From positions 1 to 21,688 of the forward strand of contig JBFLYA010000049.1 of NCBI GenBank assembly GCA_040757115.1: a stretch of DNA of 21,688 nucleotides, read 5' to 3'. Of the stretch, positions 6,298 through 12,928 are shown one piece after another. Numbering within the stretch: the first letter of the stretch is position 1; the number at the start of each line of letters is the position of its first letter. The position numbers and the translations under genes were made by a program. This DNA comes from a bacterium. GTDB taxonomy: Bacteria; UBA9089; CG2-30-40-21; SBAY01. The notes below the pieces were generated by a model, which ran no database searches, was not told the DNA's origin, and saw only the letters and a program-made list of their open reading frames with translations.

Positions 6298-7173
6298 ATG
6301 AGATATTGGGATTATTATCCTCGTTATACACCAGCAAGACCAAAGGCTGTAAAGGATGGTCTGCGAACACGAAAGAAGGCAGGCGAAATAGGTGAGACAT
6401 GGTGGGCAAAACGATTTTTAGAGGTATTGAATAATTTTGGCTGGTCAAATAGGCTTGGACGAGGTAGAAGTTATGCCAGAAAAGGTCAGGTGATAGACTA
6501 CAACATAGATTATGGTATTATCACATCAAAGGTGCAGGGCACACAAAGAAGACCATATTCAATAAAGATACAGGTAAAGACTTTATCAGATAAGGAGTGG
6601 GCAGAGGTAATAAAAACTATGTCACAACAGGCACGATTTTCTGCAAAGCTGTTGGCAGGACAGATGCCTCATGATATTGAGAAGGTGTTTGAGGAAACAA
6701 AGGTTTCTTTATTCCCCACCTCTGAGAAGGATTTTGTGGCAGATTGCTCTTGCCCAGACTGGGCAAATCCATGCAAGCATATTGCCGCAGTGTATTATAT
6801 AGTTGGTGAGGCATTTGACCGCGACCCATTTTTGATATTCCATCTAAGAGGTCTTAAGAAAGATGAATTGTTAGAGGCATTAAATAAAGAAAGAGGTAGT
6901 GTGCAGAGAGAAATTGAAGAAGTTGTTGAAGAAGAGAAAGAGGCAGCCGAGCCAATCGCTTGTGACCCGGCTATATTTTGGAAAGTAAATAAAGAGATAG
7001 ATTATCACTTCGAGTTAAATCCCCCACCTTTAAATGCAGCTATTCTGCATCGGCTTGGTGTCCCACAGTTCTGGATGGGAACTGAAAAAGACTTCTACAA
7101 AACGATGGAGAAGATATACAAAGATGTAAGTAACTCAGCCATAAAAATTGCATATTCATCAAAAGAGGTGTAA
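6298..7173 (+). CDS. SWIM zinc-finger protein, partner of the SNF2 helicase
   Basis: This 291-residue protein has a SWIM zinc-binding motif, C150-x-C152 ... C159-x-H161 (CSCPDWANPCKH). SWIM fingers bind DNA or protein. Upstream is a basic Trp-rich segment (ETWWAKRFLEVLNNFGWSNRLGRGRSYARKGQ is the region of residues 36-67). The C-terminal third is acidic (EREIEEVVEEEKEAAEP region) and ends with a compact helical part. The ATG starts immediately after the TAA of the helicase gene without its own clear ribosome-binding site, so translation is probably coupled. The adjacency suggests a two-subunit machine in which the SWIM protein supplies specificity; that role is inference. Confidence 0.88.
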   Translation: MRYWDYYPRYTPARPKAVKDGLRTRKKAGEIGETWWAKRFLEVLNNFGWSNRLGRGRSYARKGQVIDYNIDYGIITSKVQGTQRRPYSIKIQVKTLSDKEWAEVIKTMSQQARFSAKLLAGQMPHDIEKVFEETKVSLFPTSEKDFVADCSCPDWANPCKHIAAVYYIVGEAFDRDPFLIFHLRGLKKDELLEALNKERGSVQREIEEVVEEEKEAAEPIACDPAIFWKVNKEIDYHFELNPPPLNAAILHRLGVPQFWMGTEKDFYKTMEKIYKDVSNSAIKIAYSSKEV

Positions 7174-7184
7174 AAAAGGAAAAA

Positions 7185-7392
7185 GGAAAAAATTTCGACC
7201 TGTGCAATTAGAAATAAAAGGATAATTGATTAAACAGATTACATTTTTTATTGTAAGCGGATTGAACAGATTGAGCGGATTTTTTTTATTTCCTTTTCCG
7301 CTAAATCCGTTAAATCCGCTTACTAAATCCACCCGCTGACTATTAAAAATCTGCTCCCTTAATTTTCTACCTGCACAGGTCGATATTTTTCC
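7185..7392. repeat. 208-bp palindromic element with 21-22 bp ends and an inner hairpin
   Basis: The left end (7185-7206, GGAAAAAATTTCGACCTGTG...) and right end (7372-7392) are inverted repeats differing by one indel or mismatch. Inside is a strong hairpin: the left arm 7253-7279 and right arm 7297-7323 are made of (A/T)ATCCG(C/T)TAA-type units around a T-rich loop. The CACAGGT motif of the outer ends recurs at 7424-7430 and in front of fur (about 9504 and 9525), so the ends belong to a dispersed repeat family. The gap 7174-7470 contains no gene. Confidence 0.55.
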
Positions 7393-7399
7393 TTTGCAT

Positions 7400-7428
7400 C
7401 TGTGCGATGAATTAGTCTAATCGCACAG
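7400..7428. promoter_or_regulatory. Perfect 9-bp hairpin upstream of the MOSC gene
   Basis: CTGTGCGAT (7400-7408) and ATCGCACAG (7420-7428) form a perfect inverted repeat around an 11-nt loop, 42 bp before the MOSC start. There is no T-tract, so it is not a standard terminator. It could be an RNA structure in the leader, an operator, or a remnant of the adjacent CACAGGT repeat family. Confidence 0.35.
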
Positions 7429-7470
7429 GTGGAAGTTATTCATCTCTATTTCAGAGGTTTCTAAGAAGGC

Positions 7471-7953
7471 ATGAAAAAATCAAAAATGACAGAAGGTAGG
7501 GTTGTTGGTGTTTGCATAAGTAAAAAACGGGGTGTTTCAAAAGAGAATGTTAGCAGCGGTATCTTGCAAAAAGATTATGGGCTTGTCGGTGATGCTCACG
7601 CAGGGACAAATAAGCAGGTGAGTTTGCTGACTCAGGAAGATATCGAAGAAGCAGACATCCCTGCATCTCCAGGCAATTTTGCTGAAAATATTACCACCAG
7701 AGGTATTGATCTGCTGGCACTAAAGATTGGGGGTGAATTGCAAATAGGGTCCGCTCTGATTTCAATTACTCAGTTTGGCAAAACCCCAGAAGAGATGTGT
7801 GGGCACAGCTTTTCTTACCAGGGAATTGCCCTTCTGCCCACAAAAGGTGTTTTTGCTAAGGTGATAAATGGTGGGGAAGTGGAGGTTGGGGACAAAATCA
7901 GGGTAACGAGGAGGGATAATTCAGTAAGGAATTGGGGTTGTAAATATGAATAA
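7471..7953 (+). CDS. MOSC-domain protein
   Basis: This 160-residue single-domain MOSC protein belongs to a family related to the C-terminal domain of molybdenum-cofactor sulfurase. Recognisable blocks are GRVVGVCISKKRGVSKENV, KDYGLVGDAHAG, SLLTQEDIEEA, PGNFAENITTRGIDL and GEVEVGDKIRV. MOSC proteins are thought to carry sulfur or bind Mo cofactor; this one has a cysteine at MCGHSF, a plausible persulfide site. ATG 7471 is used here; ATG 7486 (MTEGRVVG) is an alternative and neither has a strong ribosome-binding site. The 3' end overlaps the next gene by 8 nt. No molybdoenzyme is encoded nearby. Confidence 0.82.
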   Translation: MKKSKMTEGRVVGVCISKKRGVSKENVSSGILQKDYGLVGDAHAGTNKQVSLLTQEDIEEADIPASPGNFAENITTRGIDLLALKIGGELQIGSALISITQFGKTPEEMCGHSFSYQGIALLPTKGVFAKVINGGEVEVGDKIRVTRRDNSVRNWGCKYE

Positions 7954-8488
7954 ACCAATGTCTGATTTTCATTTCAAGCTTATGTCGTCTATTGGAATAA
8001 AGATCAGGAACCTGTTTTTATCACCCGCAAAGATCATAAAAGAAGTGAAAATCGAGCCAGGTTTTCAGGTTCTTGATTTTGGTTGTGGGCCGGGATATTT
8101 CACCATCATGGCTGCTGAAATAGTGGGAGAGTCAGGGAAAGTTTATGCTCTGGATATTCACCCACTTGCAGCTAAAATGGTTGAAAAAAGAGCGAAGAAA
8201 AAGAAATTAGCTAATGTAAAAACTATCCTTTCTGATTGCCAAACTGGTTTGCCTGATAATACCATGGATGTTATTCTATTCTACGATACTTTTCATCTCT
8301 TAAGTGAGCCGAATAAAGTATTAGTAGAATTACATCGGGTTTTGAAGCCAAATGGAATCCTGTCTTTCAGCGATCACCATATGAAGGAGGATGAAATCAT
8401 ATCCAAAGTAACAAATAGAGAATTGTTCAGGCTGTCGAGAAAGGGTAAAAGAACATATAGTCTTTTGAAGGAGGAACCGAAGAAATGA
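7946..8488 (+). CDS. Class I SAM-dependent methyltransferase
   Basis: This 180-residue methyltransferase has SAM-binding motif I VLDFGCGPGYFT (42-53), motif II acidic residue in YALDIHP, a motif-IV-like region NTMDVILFYDTFHLL, and HRVLKPNGILSFSDHHM. The pattern is that of the Methyltransf_11/UbiE-like group; the substrate cannot be read from sequence. Start ATG 7946 lies inside the MOSC gene (8-nt overlap); ATG 7958 is an alternative. The end overlaps the next small gene by 4 nt (ATGA). The tight coupling with the MOSC, small Cys-rich and J-domain genes suggests one co-translated unit. Confidence 0.85.
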   Translation: MNKPMSDFHFKLMSSIGIKIRNLFLSPAKIIKEVKIEPGFQVLDFGCGPGYFTIMAAEIVGESGKVYALDIHPLAAKMVEKRAKKKKLANVKTILSDCQTGLPDNTMDVILFYDTFHLLSEPNKVLVELHRVLKPNGILSFSDHHMKEDEIISKVTNRELFRLSRKGKRTYSLLKEEPKK

Positions 8489-8652
8489 ACATCTTCAAAA
8501 AGATTATGGCTGTGGGGTGTCGGGTTTGCCCTCTTTGCTGGTATGCTCGTAAACACCCAAAGAATTGGTTGGGCAGGCTCATGCAGTGGCATGGCAAGTG
8601 GTGTCCTGTCTGGAATGCCCATGAAGAATTTTATGGAGAAAAGAGAGATTGA
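8485..8652 (+). CDS. 55-residue Cys/Trp-rich small protein
   Basis: This short gene is supported by its exact 4-nt overlap at both ends: ATGA with the methyltransferase, and TTGA with the J-domain gene. The protein begins MNIFKKIMAVGCRVCPLCWY and has an N-terminal C-x-x-C-x-x-C cluster (CRVCPLC) and a later WCPVWNAHEEFYGEK with a further Cys. The paired Cys groups and Trp residues could bind a metal or an iron-sulfur centre. It has no signal peptide or membrane segment. A strong AAGGAGGAA lies about 9 nt before the ATG, inside the upstream gene. I do not recognise the family by name. Confidence 0.7.
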   Translation: MNIFKKIMAVGCRVCPLCWYARKHPKNWLGRLMQWHGKWCPVWNAHEEFYGEKRD

Positions 8653-8933
8653 TAACTTTTAAAAACCTTGATGAAGCAAGAAGAATATTGGGTCTGGATG
8701 AAGAGGTCAGCTTAGAAGAAATAAAAGAAGCATATCACAATAAAGCTAAAAAGCTTCATCCGGATAAAGGTGGAGAAGAAGAGCAGATGAAGAGGCTAAA
8801 CCAAGCATACAAATTGCTTATCTCCTATTGCTCAAACTATAAAATCTCCTTTAGACAAGAGGATTACAAACGGGCTAACCCAGATGTGATGGAACGATTT
8901 ATGCATGACTGGATGTGGGGTGATGGGGTGTGA
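8649..8933 (+). CDS. Short J-domain (DnaJ-like) protein
   Basis: This 94-residue protein is essentially a J domain: helix I DEARRILGLDEEVSLEEIKEAYHNKAKKLHPDKGG with the catalytic HPD tripeptide in HPDKGG, then MKRLNQAYKLL. J domains stimulate the ATPase of DnaK (Hsp70). The C-terminal tail RFMHDWMWGDGV is aromatic. No ATG is available at the right place. The TTG at 8649 overlaps the preceding stop (TTGA) and gives MITFKNLDEARRILG, so it is the likely start. It may present the product or a partner of the upstream genes to DnaK. Confidence 0.82.
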   Translation: MITFKNLDEARRILGLDEEVSLEEIKEAYHNKAKKLHPDKGGEEEQMKRLNQAYKLLISYCSNYKISFRQEDYKRANPDVMERFMHDWMWGDGV

Positions 8934-8947
8934 TATACTTTAAAAGC

Positions 8948-8966
8948 TCACAAACTGTGATTTTTT
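8948..8966 (+). terminator. Possible weak intrinsic terminator
   Basis: TCACA-AAC-TGTGA (8948-8960) forms a 5-bp stem directly followed by six T residues, 15 bp after the J-domain gene. The stem is short and low in GC, so this is a weak candidate. The rest of the gap up to 9047 has a CTCCT/AGGAG dyad (about 8980-8996) without a T-tract. Confidence 0.35.
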
Positions 8967-9046
8967 AAAAGCCAGCTCCTGATAGGCTTAGGAGTTAGGT
9001 CAGGATAGTTGTGCAAAAAGACTAACTTTATAACCCCTAAACCAAA

Positions 9047-9425
9047 CTAGTGCTCTGTCGCTACTCAATTGATGTCCCCCGCTGGCGGGGGATTAAGGGG
9101 GTGGAATATGAAATCTGAAATAGAAGAATCCACCCCCCTACCCCCGCCCTTATCGTTACCCACATCTTGAGAGAGGGAAGATTTTTGAGGGGAAGTACTG
9201 CGAAATAACAGAGATATGCAGCCCCCAATAATTAACAATTGATAATTTACAATTAACAATTGACCATTATTTGTTAATTTTGTCAACATCAAATATTAAT
9301 TGTGAATTGATAATGGCTAATTGATAATTGTCAATTAACTATATTTGGACTTGTGGGTAACGATAAGACCCCCGCCAGCGGGGGACAACGGCCAATCAAT
9401 CACTTGAATGGCGACAGAGCACTAG
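9047..9425. mobile_element. IS630-like MITE with nested repeats
   Basis: The ends CTAGTGCTCTGTCGC (9047-9061) and GCGACAGAGCACTAG (9411-9425) are perfect 15-bp inverted repeats. If the outer TA pairs are the target duplication, as for IS630/Tc1-mariner elements, the element is about 375 bp. A second exact inverted pair, GTCCCCCGCTGGCGGGGG (9074-9091) and its complement (9369-9386), is itself palindromic. There is no transposase. The interior is occupied by further inverted repeats, so the element has been a landing site or is composite. Confidence 0.6.
9149..9367. repeat. Nested palindrome inside the MITE
   Basis: CTTATCGTTACCCACA (9149-9164) and TGTGGGTAACGATAAG (9352-9367) are exact 16-bp inverted repeats. 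Between them, AT-rich arms made of AATTGATAATT/AATTAACAATT units (about 9229-9270 and 9295-9346) form another periodic hairpin. No coding region lies here. Confidence 0.55.
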
Positions 9426-9553
9426 CCTACTAACCATAACCCTTTCACCAAAAACTCCTAAATATATCCCTTTATCTCCTTTATCTCCATATCTCCTTTT
9501 TGGACACAGGTCTATTTGTTAACTGCACAGGTGGAAATTTTTTAAAAAAATAC

Positions 9554-9582
9554 TTGACAAAAAAATTACATTGTGGTATAAT
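9554..9582 (+). promoter_or_regulatory. Consensus sigma-70 promoter of the fur-family gene
   Basis: TTGACA (9554-9559), a 17-bp spacer, and TATAAT (9577-9582) match the consensus perfectly. The expected start of transcription falls inside the operator that follows directly at 9583-9609, so binding there would block transcription. Confidence 0.85.
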
Positions 9583-9609
9583 AATTGAAATTGATTCTTA
9601 ATTGCAATT
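9583..9609 (+). promoter_or_regulatory. Fur-family operator (autoregulatory)
   Basis: This 27-bp AT-rich dyad contains TTGAAATTGA-TTC-TTAATTGCAA (8 of 10 symmetric matches). It is identical at 21 of 27 positions to the sequence at 10078-10104 in front of the feo remnant. The position just downstream of the -10 box and upstream of a Fur-type gene indicates autorepression. The sequence resembles Fur boxes of the ATTGAGAAT-x-ATTCTCAAT kind. Confidence 0.72.
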
Positions 9610-9619
9610 GGTGTTTAAA

Positions 9620-10060
9620 ATGATGACCAAAGAAGAGATATTTAGAGACTATTTGAACCAGAAGGGGTTGAAGTTTACCCCAGAGAGAGAGGTTGTTTTG
9701 GAGGAGGTATTCTCCACCCATAAACATTTTGATGTAGATCAGCTTTATGATCGTTTGCGTAAGCGAGACGAACATATCTCAAGAGCTACTATTTATAGAA
9801 CTCTTCCTTTATTAGTTGAGAGTAATCTGATTAAAGAAACCTTCCGTTACCAAGGTAGGGCGAGTTATGAACATACCTTTGGACATGACCACCATGATCA
9901 CCTATTCTGTATAGAGTGCGGTAAGGTCATTGAATTTAAGGAAGAGCAGATTGAAAGATTGCAAGATGAAATTTGCAAAAGGTATGGGTTTGAACCTGTT
10001 GAGCATAGATTAGGTATTAGAGGGTATTGTAAGATGTGTAATAAGGATTCCAATACTTAA
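9620..10060 (+). CDS. fur: Fur-family metal-dependent repressor
   Basis: This 146-residue ferric-uptake-regulator family protein has a winged-helix N-terminal domain (GLKFTPEREVVLEEVFSTHKH, with recognition region ISRATIYRTLPLLVESNLI). The dimerisation and metal domain has HDHHDHLFCIECGKVIEF and C-terminal CKMC, giving two CxxC zinc pairs and the His-rich regulatory site. The iron context (feo remnant, TonB system) favours Fur over PerR or Zur. ATG 9620 or 9623 fits the family; a longer in-frame TTG at 9602 lies in the operator and is unlikely. A consensus promoter and operator precede it. Confidence 0.88.
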   Translation: MMTKEEIFRDYLNQKGLKFTPEREVVLEEVFSTHKHFDVDQLYDRLRKRDEHISRATIYRTLPLLVESNLIKETFRYQGRASYEHTFGHDHHDHLFCIECGKVIEFKEEQIERLQDEICKRYGFEPVEHRLGIRGYCKMCNKDSNT

Positions 10061-10074
10061 GATTTTTTTAAAAT

Positions 10075-10104
10075 TATAATTGCGATTGCGTCTCAATTGT
10101 AATT
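10075..10104 (+). promoter_or_regulatory. -10 box and Fur-like operator of the feo remnant
   Basis: TATAAT (10075-10080) overlaps the start of a 27-bp operator (10078-10104) that matches the fur operator at 21 of 27 positions and contains ATTATAATTG and CAATTGTAAT as near-perfect inverted halves. No good -35 box is visible at 17-18 bp. The site is followed by AAAGGAGG and the feoA start, so it was the iron-controlled promoter of feoAB. Confidence 0.65.
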
Positions 10105-10121
10105 AAAGGAGGCTTAAAATC

Positions 10122-10241
10122 ATGGCTTCTAGACCTTTGAAGGAGCTTTTACCTGGCCAGAAGGGTAAGATTACAAAGGTTACAGGGTCTGGTTCTATTC
10201 ATCGACGGATTTTGGATATGGGGATTATCAAATTTATATAG
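10122..10241 (+). pseudogene. feoA: feoA fragment (5' half)
   Basis: Thirty-nine codons from a well-placed ATG (AAAGGAGG, 9-10 nt upstream) read [20 protein letters not shown], then [15 protein letters not shown]. This is the N-terminal half of FeoA, the small SH3-like accessory protein of ferrous iron transport; full FeoA is about 75 residues. Right after DMGI the expected TPGT-x-V stretch is missing and the frame ends at TAG. The sequence then continues with the end of FeoB in another frame, so an internal deletion has joined the two genes. Confidence 0.75.
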
Positions 10242-10384
10242 CCTGCATAGCTACGATTGCAGTAATAAAGAGGGAGACAAATTCCTGTCGCTGGCCTTTC
10301 TTTGCTGCATTTTATACCACTGCAGTTGCCTGGGTAGTATTCTTCATTATCTATCAGGGAGGAAGGCTCTTGGGATTAGAATGA
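10232..10384 (+). pseudogene. feoB: feoB fragment (C-terminal 50 residues only)
   Basis: In the frame ending at TGA 10382-10384 the sequence reads [18 protein letters not shown], then [20 protein letters not shown] and GGRLLGLE. This is the conserved end of FeoB, the ferrous iron permease, including its last membrane helix. FeoB is normally about 650-750 residues; the GTPase domain and all other helices are absent. There is no start codon or ribosome-binding site, and it overlaps the feoA fragment out of frame. Function must be lost. Confidence 0.78.
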
Positions 10385-10629
10385 GGAGGTGATAAAAGCA
10401 ATGACACTATCAAGTATTTAAAGTGATGATGGGTAACGAGTTACCCAATTACAAAAAAAGGAGGTGATAAGATTGTTAGGAAGCAAAAGTTTCATACGGG
10501 GATGTCCCCCAGAAAGTAAGAAGGCGGCTCCGCAACCAGAAAAGCAGAAACCGCCTTCAGCCGGAACCCGGCATGATAAACACACCAGTCCCACGCATAA
10601 GTATACCATAAGTGCGGGGTTGGTGTCAA
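10385..10629 (+). other. Feo-to-receptor spacer with several hairpins and possible tiny ORFs
   Basis: After feoB, two sequences GGAGGTGATAA (10385-10395 and 10461-10471) look like ribosome-binding sites. The first precedes a 6-codon ORF (10401-10421). The second precedes a 56-codon TTG-start ORF (10474-10644; starts LGSKSFIRGCPPESKKAAPQ, Pro/Lys-rich) that runs into the next repeat and is not convincing. Structure is dense: TGGGTAAC/GTTACCCA (10430-10448), GGGGA-TGTCCCC (about 10499-10510), AAGGCGG/CCGCCTT (10521-10558), GCCGG/CCGGC (10561-10573), and a long imperfect stem ACACCAGTCCCACGCA/TGCGGGGTTGGTGT (about 10582-10627). It could be a leader RNA or a remnant of downstream feo genes. Confidence 0.35.
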
Positions 10630-10737
10630 CTAAAAATTGGTAATTGGTAATTGGTAACTGGTGATTGGTAACTGGTGATTGGTGATTATTTAACCAGTTA
10701 CCATTTAACCATTTACCATTTAACCAATTACTAAAAC
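10630..10737. mobile_element. Hairpin element with TTGGTAA-type arms, 7-bp direct repeats
   Basis: The left arm (10637 to about 10687) is a tandem of ATTGGTAACTGGTG-like units. The right arm (about 10690-10730) is the inverse, TTAACCAGTTACCATTTAACC. The sequence ACTAAAA stands at both outer edges (10630-10636 and 10731-10737), as a target duplication would. A close relative follows the receptor gene at 12927-13010. The next bases, ACATGGAGGTGT, supply the ribosome-binding site of the receptor gene. Confidence 0.55.
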
Positions 10738-10750
10738 ATGGAGGTGTACT

Positions 10751-12928
10751 ATGTTAACAAGGTTAACAAAAACAATGCCAGTAATCATTCTGGCAGGAGT
10801 GATGGGGTTCTACCTACCCCAATCAGTTTTAGCAGAGGAGGCTATTGAACTGGAAAAGGTAGTGGTAACAGCCACTAAGGGCGAAAGGGTAATAGCAGAT
10901 GTCCCTGTGCGCACTGAGGTGATTACCAGCAAGGAAATTGAAGCAAAAGGGGCAACAAATCTTTACGAGGCTTTAGAAGGAACACCTGGAATAAGGGTAG
11001 AACAACAATGTTCCTATTGTAACTTCAGCGTTTGCAGAATGCAAGGATTAGAAGCAGGACATGTCCAGATATTGATTGATGGACAACCGGTATATTCCGG
11101 GCTGGCATCCGTATATGGTTTACAGCAGGTGCCAACTGCAAATATCGAGCGTATCGAGGTGGTAAAAGGTGCAGGGTCTGCCCTTTACGGGGCAAGTGCT
11201 ATTGCCGGGGTGATTAACATCATCACTAAAAAGCCAACTAAAGAGCCTACAATGAATGTAAATATGAGCTTTGGAGAGCATAAAACCAATAATTATGAAA
11301 TATTTGCCTCTACCAAAAAGGCAAATATGGATATGATGCTCACTGCTCAGAAGACTACCGGTGATGAAATATTAGAGGATGATTCAGGTCTTTCAAAAGA
11401 GGAAGAACGATTGACGGATAGAGTGAAAACCGACAATGTTGCTGGGGGAGTAGAGATAAACTGGTACGATGTGTTTGGAGATGACAAACTCAGTTTTTCA
11501 GGAAGAACCACAAATGAGCAGCGCCAGGGTGGTGATGTAGACACATTTGAAAATTTCTATGCAGAATCAGCAGAGAATATTAAGACTACTCGGTATGAGG
11601 CAGGAATTGGTTACAGAAAAAATCTTTCAGAAGACCAAATAGTAAATCTTAACCTCAGTTACTGCACCCATCATCGCAACGCCACTAATGATTCCTTTGT
11701 GGGTGACTATAAAGACACTCATAATGACGCATTTCCACCCGTAGATGAAATGCGACCCTATCTGGCAGATGAAAAACTTTATGTGCTGGATTTGAACTAT
11801 GCCTGGCTGGCAGGAGAAAAACATCGCCTGTTAGCAGGGGTTCAATACGGCAAAAATGAGCTGGAGGAGTCAGGCAAGTATGTAATCCTTGAAGGTCCAG
11901 ACCCCGCTACTGGAAGCACCTATCTCTCCACAAGCAAAAAGAGTGCGGATGAGATAGGGATTTATCTCCAGGATGAAGTATCTCTAAACGATACCCTGGA
12001 GTTGGTAGTAGGGGCAAGGTATGACAGGCATAACTCAGAGGATGATTTTGGAGGTTCTGGTGATGCTGCTCCCAAGGATAGGATTAAACTTACCTACGAC
12101 GAAAAGGCATTTAGTCCCAGAGCGGCGTTAATGTATCGTCCAAATCCTCAAACTACCGTCCGCACAAGTCTTGGCACAGGTTTCCGTGTACCGTATGGAT
12201 TCAGTGAAGATTTGCATCTTTGCAGTGGCTCGCCAAGAGTTTATAAAGGTGCAGGCTTAAATCCTGAAAAATCGGTAAGCCTAAATTTTGGCGTAGATTA
12301 TGAGGCAGAAAGATATAGATTATCTGCCAATATCTTTCGCACAAACCTTAAGGATAAGATTGGCTTTACTGATGCCAGTGATAAGGCTACAAAGTTAGGA
12401 TATACCTATGAATGGGCAAATATAGGTGACGCCTATACCCAGGGCATAGAATTGGGTCTGGTAACTCGCTTAGCCGAAAATCTCAATCTCGACTGCAATC
12501 TGGCTTACACCGATGCCCAATATAAGAAAGAACGAGCGGATTGGGTAAATTCTCATGGAGGTAAATATGCCTCTGACAGTAAGTATATCCCTCGTGTTCC
12601 AGAGCTTACAGCAGGCGTTAAGCTGGATTATAACAAGGTGAACTGGAACCTTGTATTAGACTGTAACTATACGGGTAGAATGTACATTGATTATTGCCAG
12701 GAGGAAGAGGTAGAGAATCCTAATAGCAAAATTAAGCATACAGAGCCGTTCGTAGTAGTCAATAGCAAAATATCCAGAAGTTTTCCAGATTATGGACTTA
12801 CTACCTTTGTAGGTGCTAAAAATCTATTTGATGAAGTACAGGATGAGAAGCATCCGGATGATGCGGCATTTATGTACGCACCTTACACGGGCAGGATGCT
12901 TTACGCTGGAATGGAAGTAGCATTTTAA
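10751..12928 (+). CDS. TonB-dependent outer-membrane receptor
   Basis: This 725-residue protein has a signal peptide (MLTRLTKTMPVIILAGVMGF...VLAEE, cleavage near residue 28) and a TonB box ELEKVVVTATK. The plug domain has DVPVRTEVITSKEIEAKG, LYEALEGTPGIRVEQ, ILIDGQPVYSG and ERIEVVKGAGSALYGASAIAGVINIITKKP. A 22-strand barrel follows, with LNPEKSVSLNFGVDYE and an aromatic C-terminus (YAGMEVAF). It imports a siderophore, metal chelate or similar with energy from TonB-ExbBD, encoded next door. The plug has an unusual CSYCNFSVCRMQGLE segment (residues about 87-101). GGAGGTG precedes the ATG by 4 nt. The stop codon is the first part of a hairpin repeat. Confidence 0.92.
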   Translation: MLTRLTKTMPVIILAGVMGFYLPQSVLAEEAIELEKVVVTATKGERVIADVPVRTEVITSKEIEAKGATNLYEALEGTPGIRVEQQCSYCNFSVCRMQGLEAGHVQILIDGQPVYSGLASVYGLQQVPTANIERIEVVKGAGSALYGASAIAGVINIITKKPTKEPTMNVNMSFGEHKTNNYEIFASTKKANMDMMLTAQKTTGDEILEDDSGLSKEEERLTDRVKTDNVAGGVEINWYDVFGDDKLSFSGRTTNEQRQGGDVDTFENFYAESAENIKTTRYEAGIGYRKNLSEDQIVNLNLSYCTHHRNATNDSFVGDYKDTHNDAFPPVDEMRPYLADEKLYVLDLNYAWLAGEKHRLLAGVQYGKNELEESGKYVILEGPDPATGSTYLSTSKKSADEIGIYLQDEVSLNDTLELVVGARYDRHNSEDDFGGSGDAAPKDRIKLTYDEKAFSPRAALMYRPNPQTTVRTSLGTGFRVPYGFSEDLHLCSGSPRVYKGAGLNPEKSVSLNFGVDYEAERYRLSANIFRTNLKDKIGFTDASDKATKLGYTYEWANIGDAYTQGIELGLVTRLAENLNLDCNLAYTDAQYKKERADWVNSHGGKYASDSKYIPRVPELTAGVKLDYNKVNWNLVLDCNYTGRMYIDYCQEEEVENPNSKIKHTEPFVVVNSKISRSFPDYGLTTFVGAKNLFDEVQDEKHPDDAAFMYAPYTGRMLYAGMEVAF

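Noticed and set aside
9065-9292. Minus-strand ORF within the MITE
   Set aside because: It is composed of repeat sequence (poly-Pro and AT repeats) and has no homology pattern.
10430-10448. TGGGTAAC/GTTACCCA hairpin as a terminator of feoB
   Set aside because: It is followed by A residues rather than T residues on the + strand, so it does not fit an intrinsic terminator.
10441-10644. Cobalamin or other known riboswitch upstream of the TonB receptor
   Set aside because: AGCCGGAACCCGGC recalls a B12 box only superficially; the rest of the cobalamin core is absent and the stems do not match.
10474-10644. 56-codon TTG-start ORF after feoB as a real gene
   Set aside because: The ribosome-binding site is good, but the protein has low complexity, runs into a mobile hairpin and resembles nothing I know.
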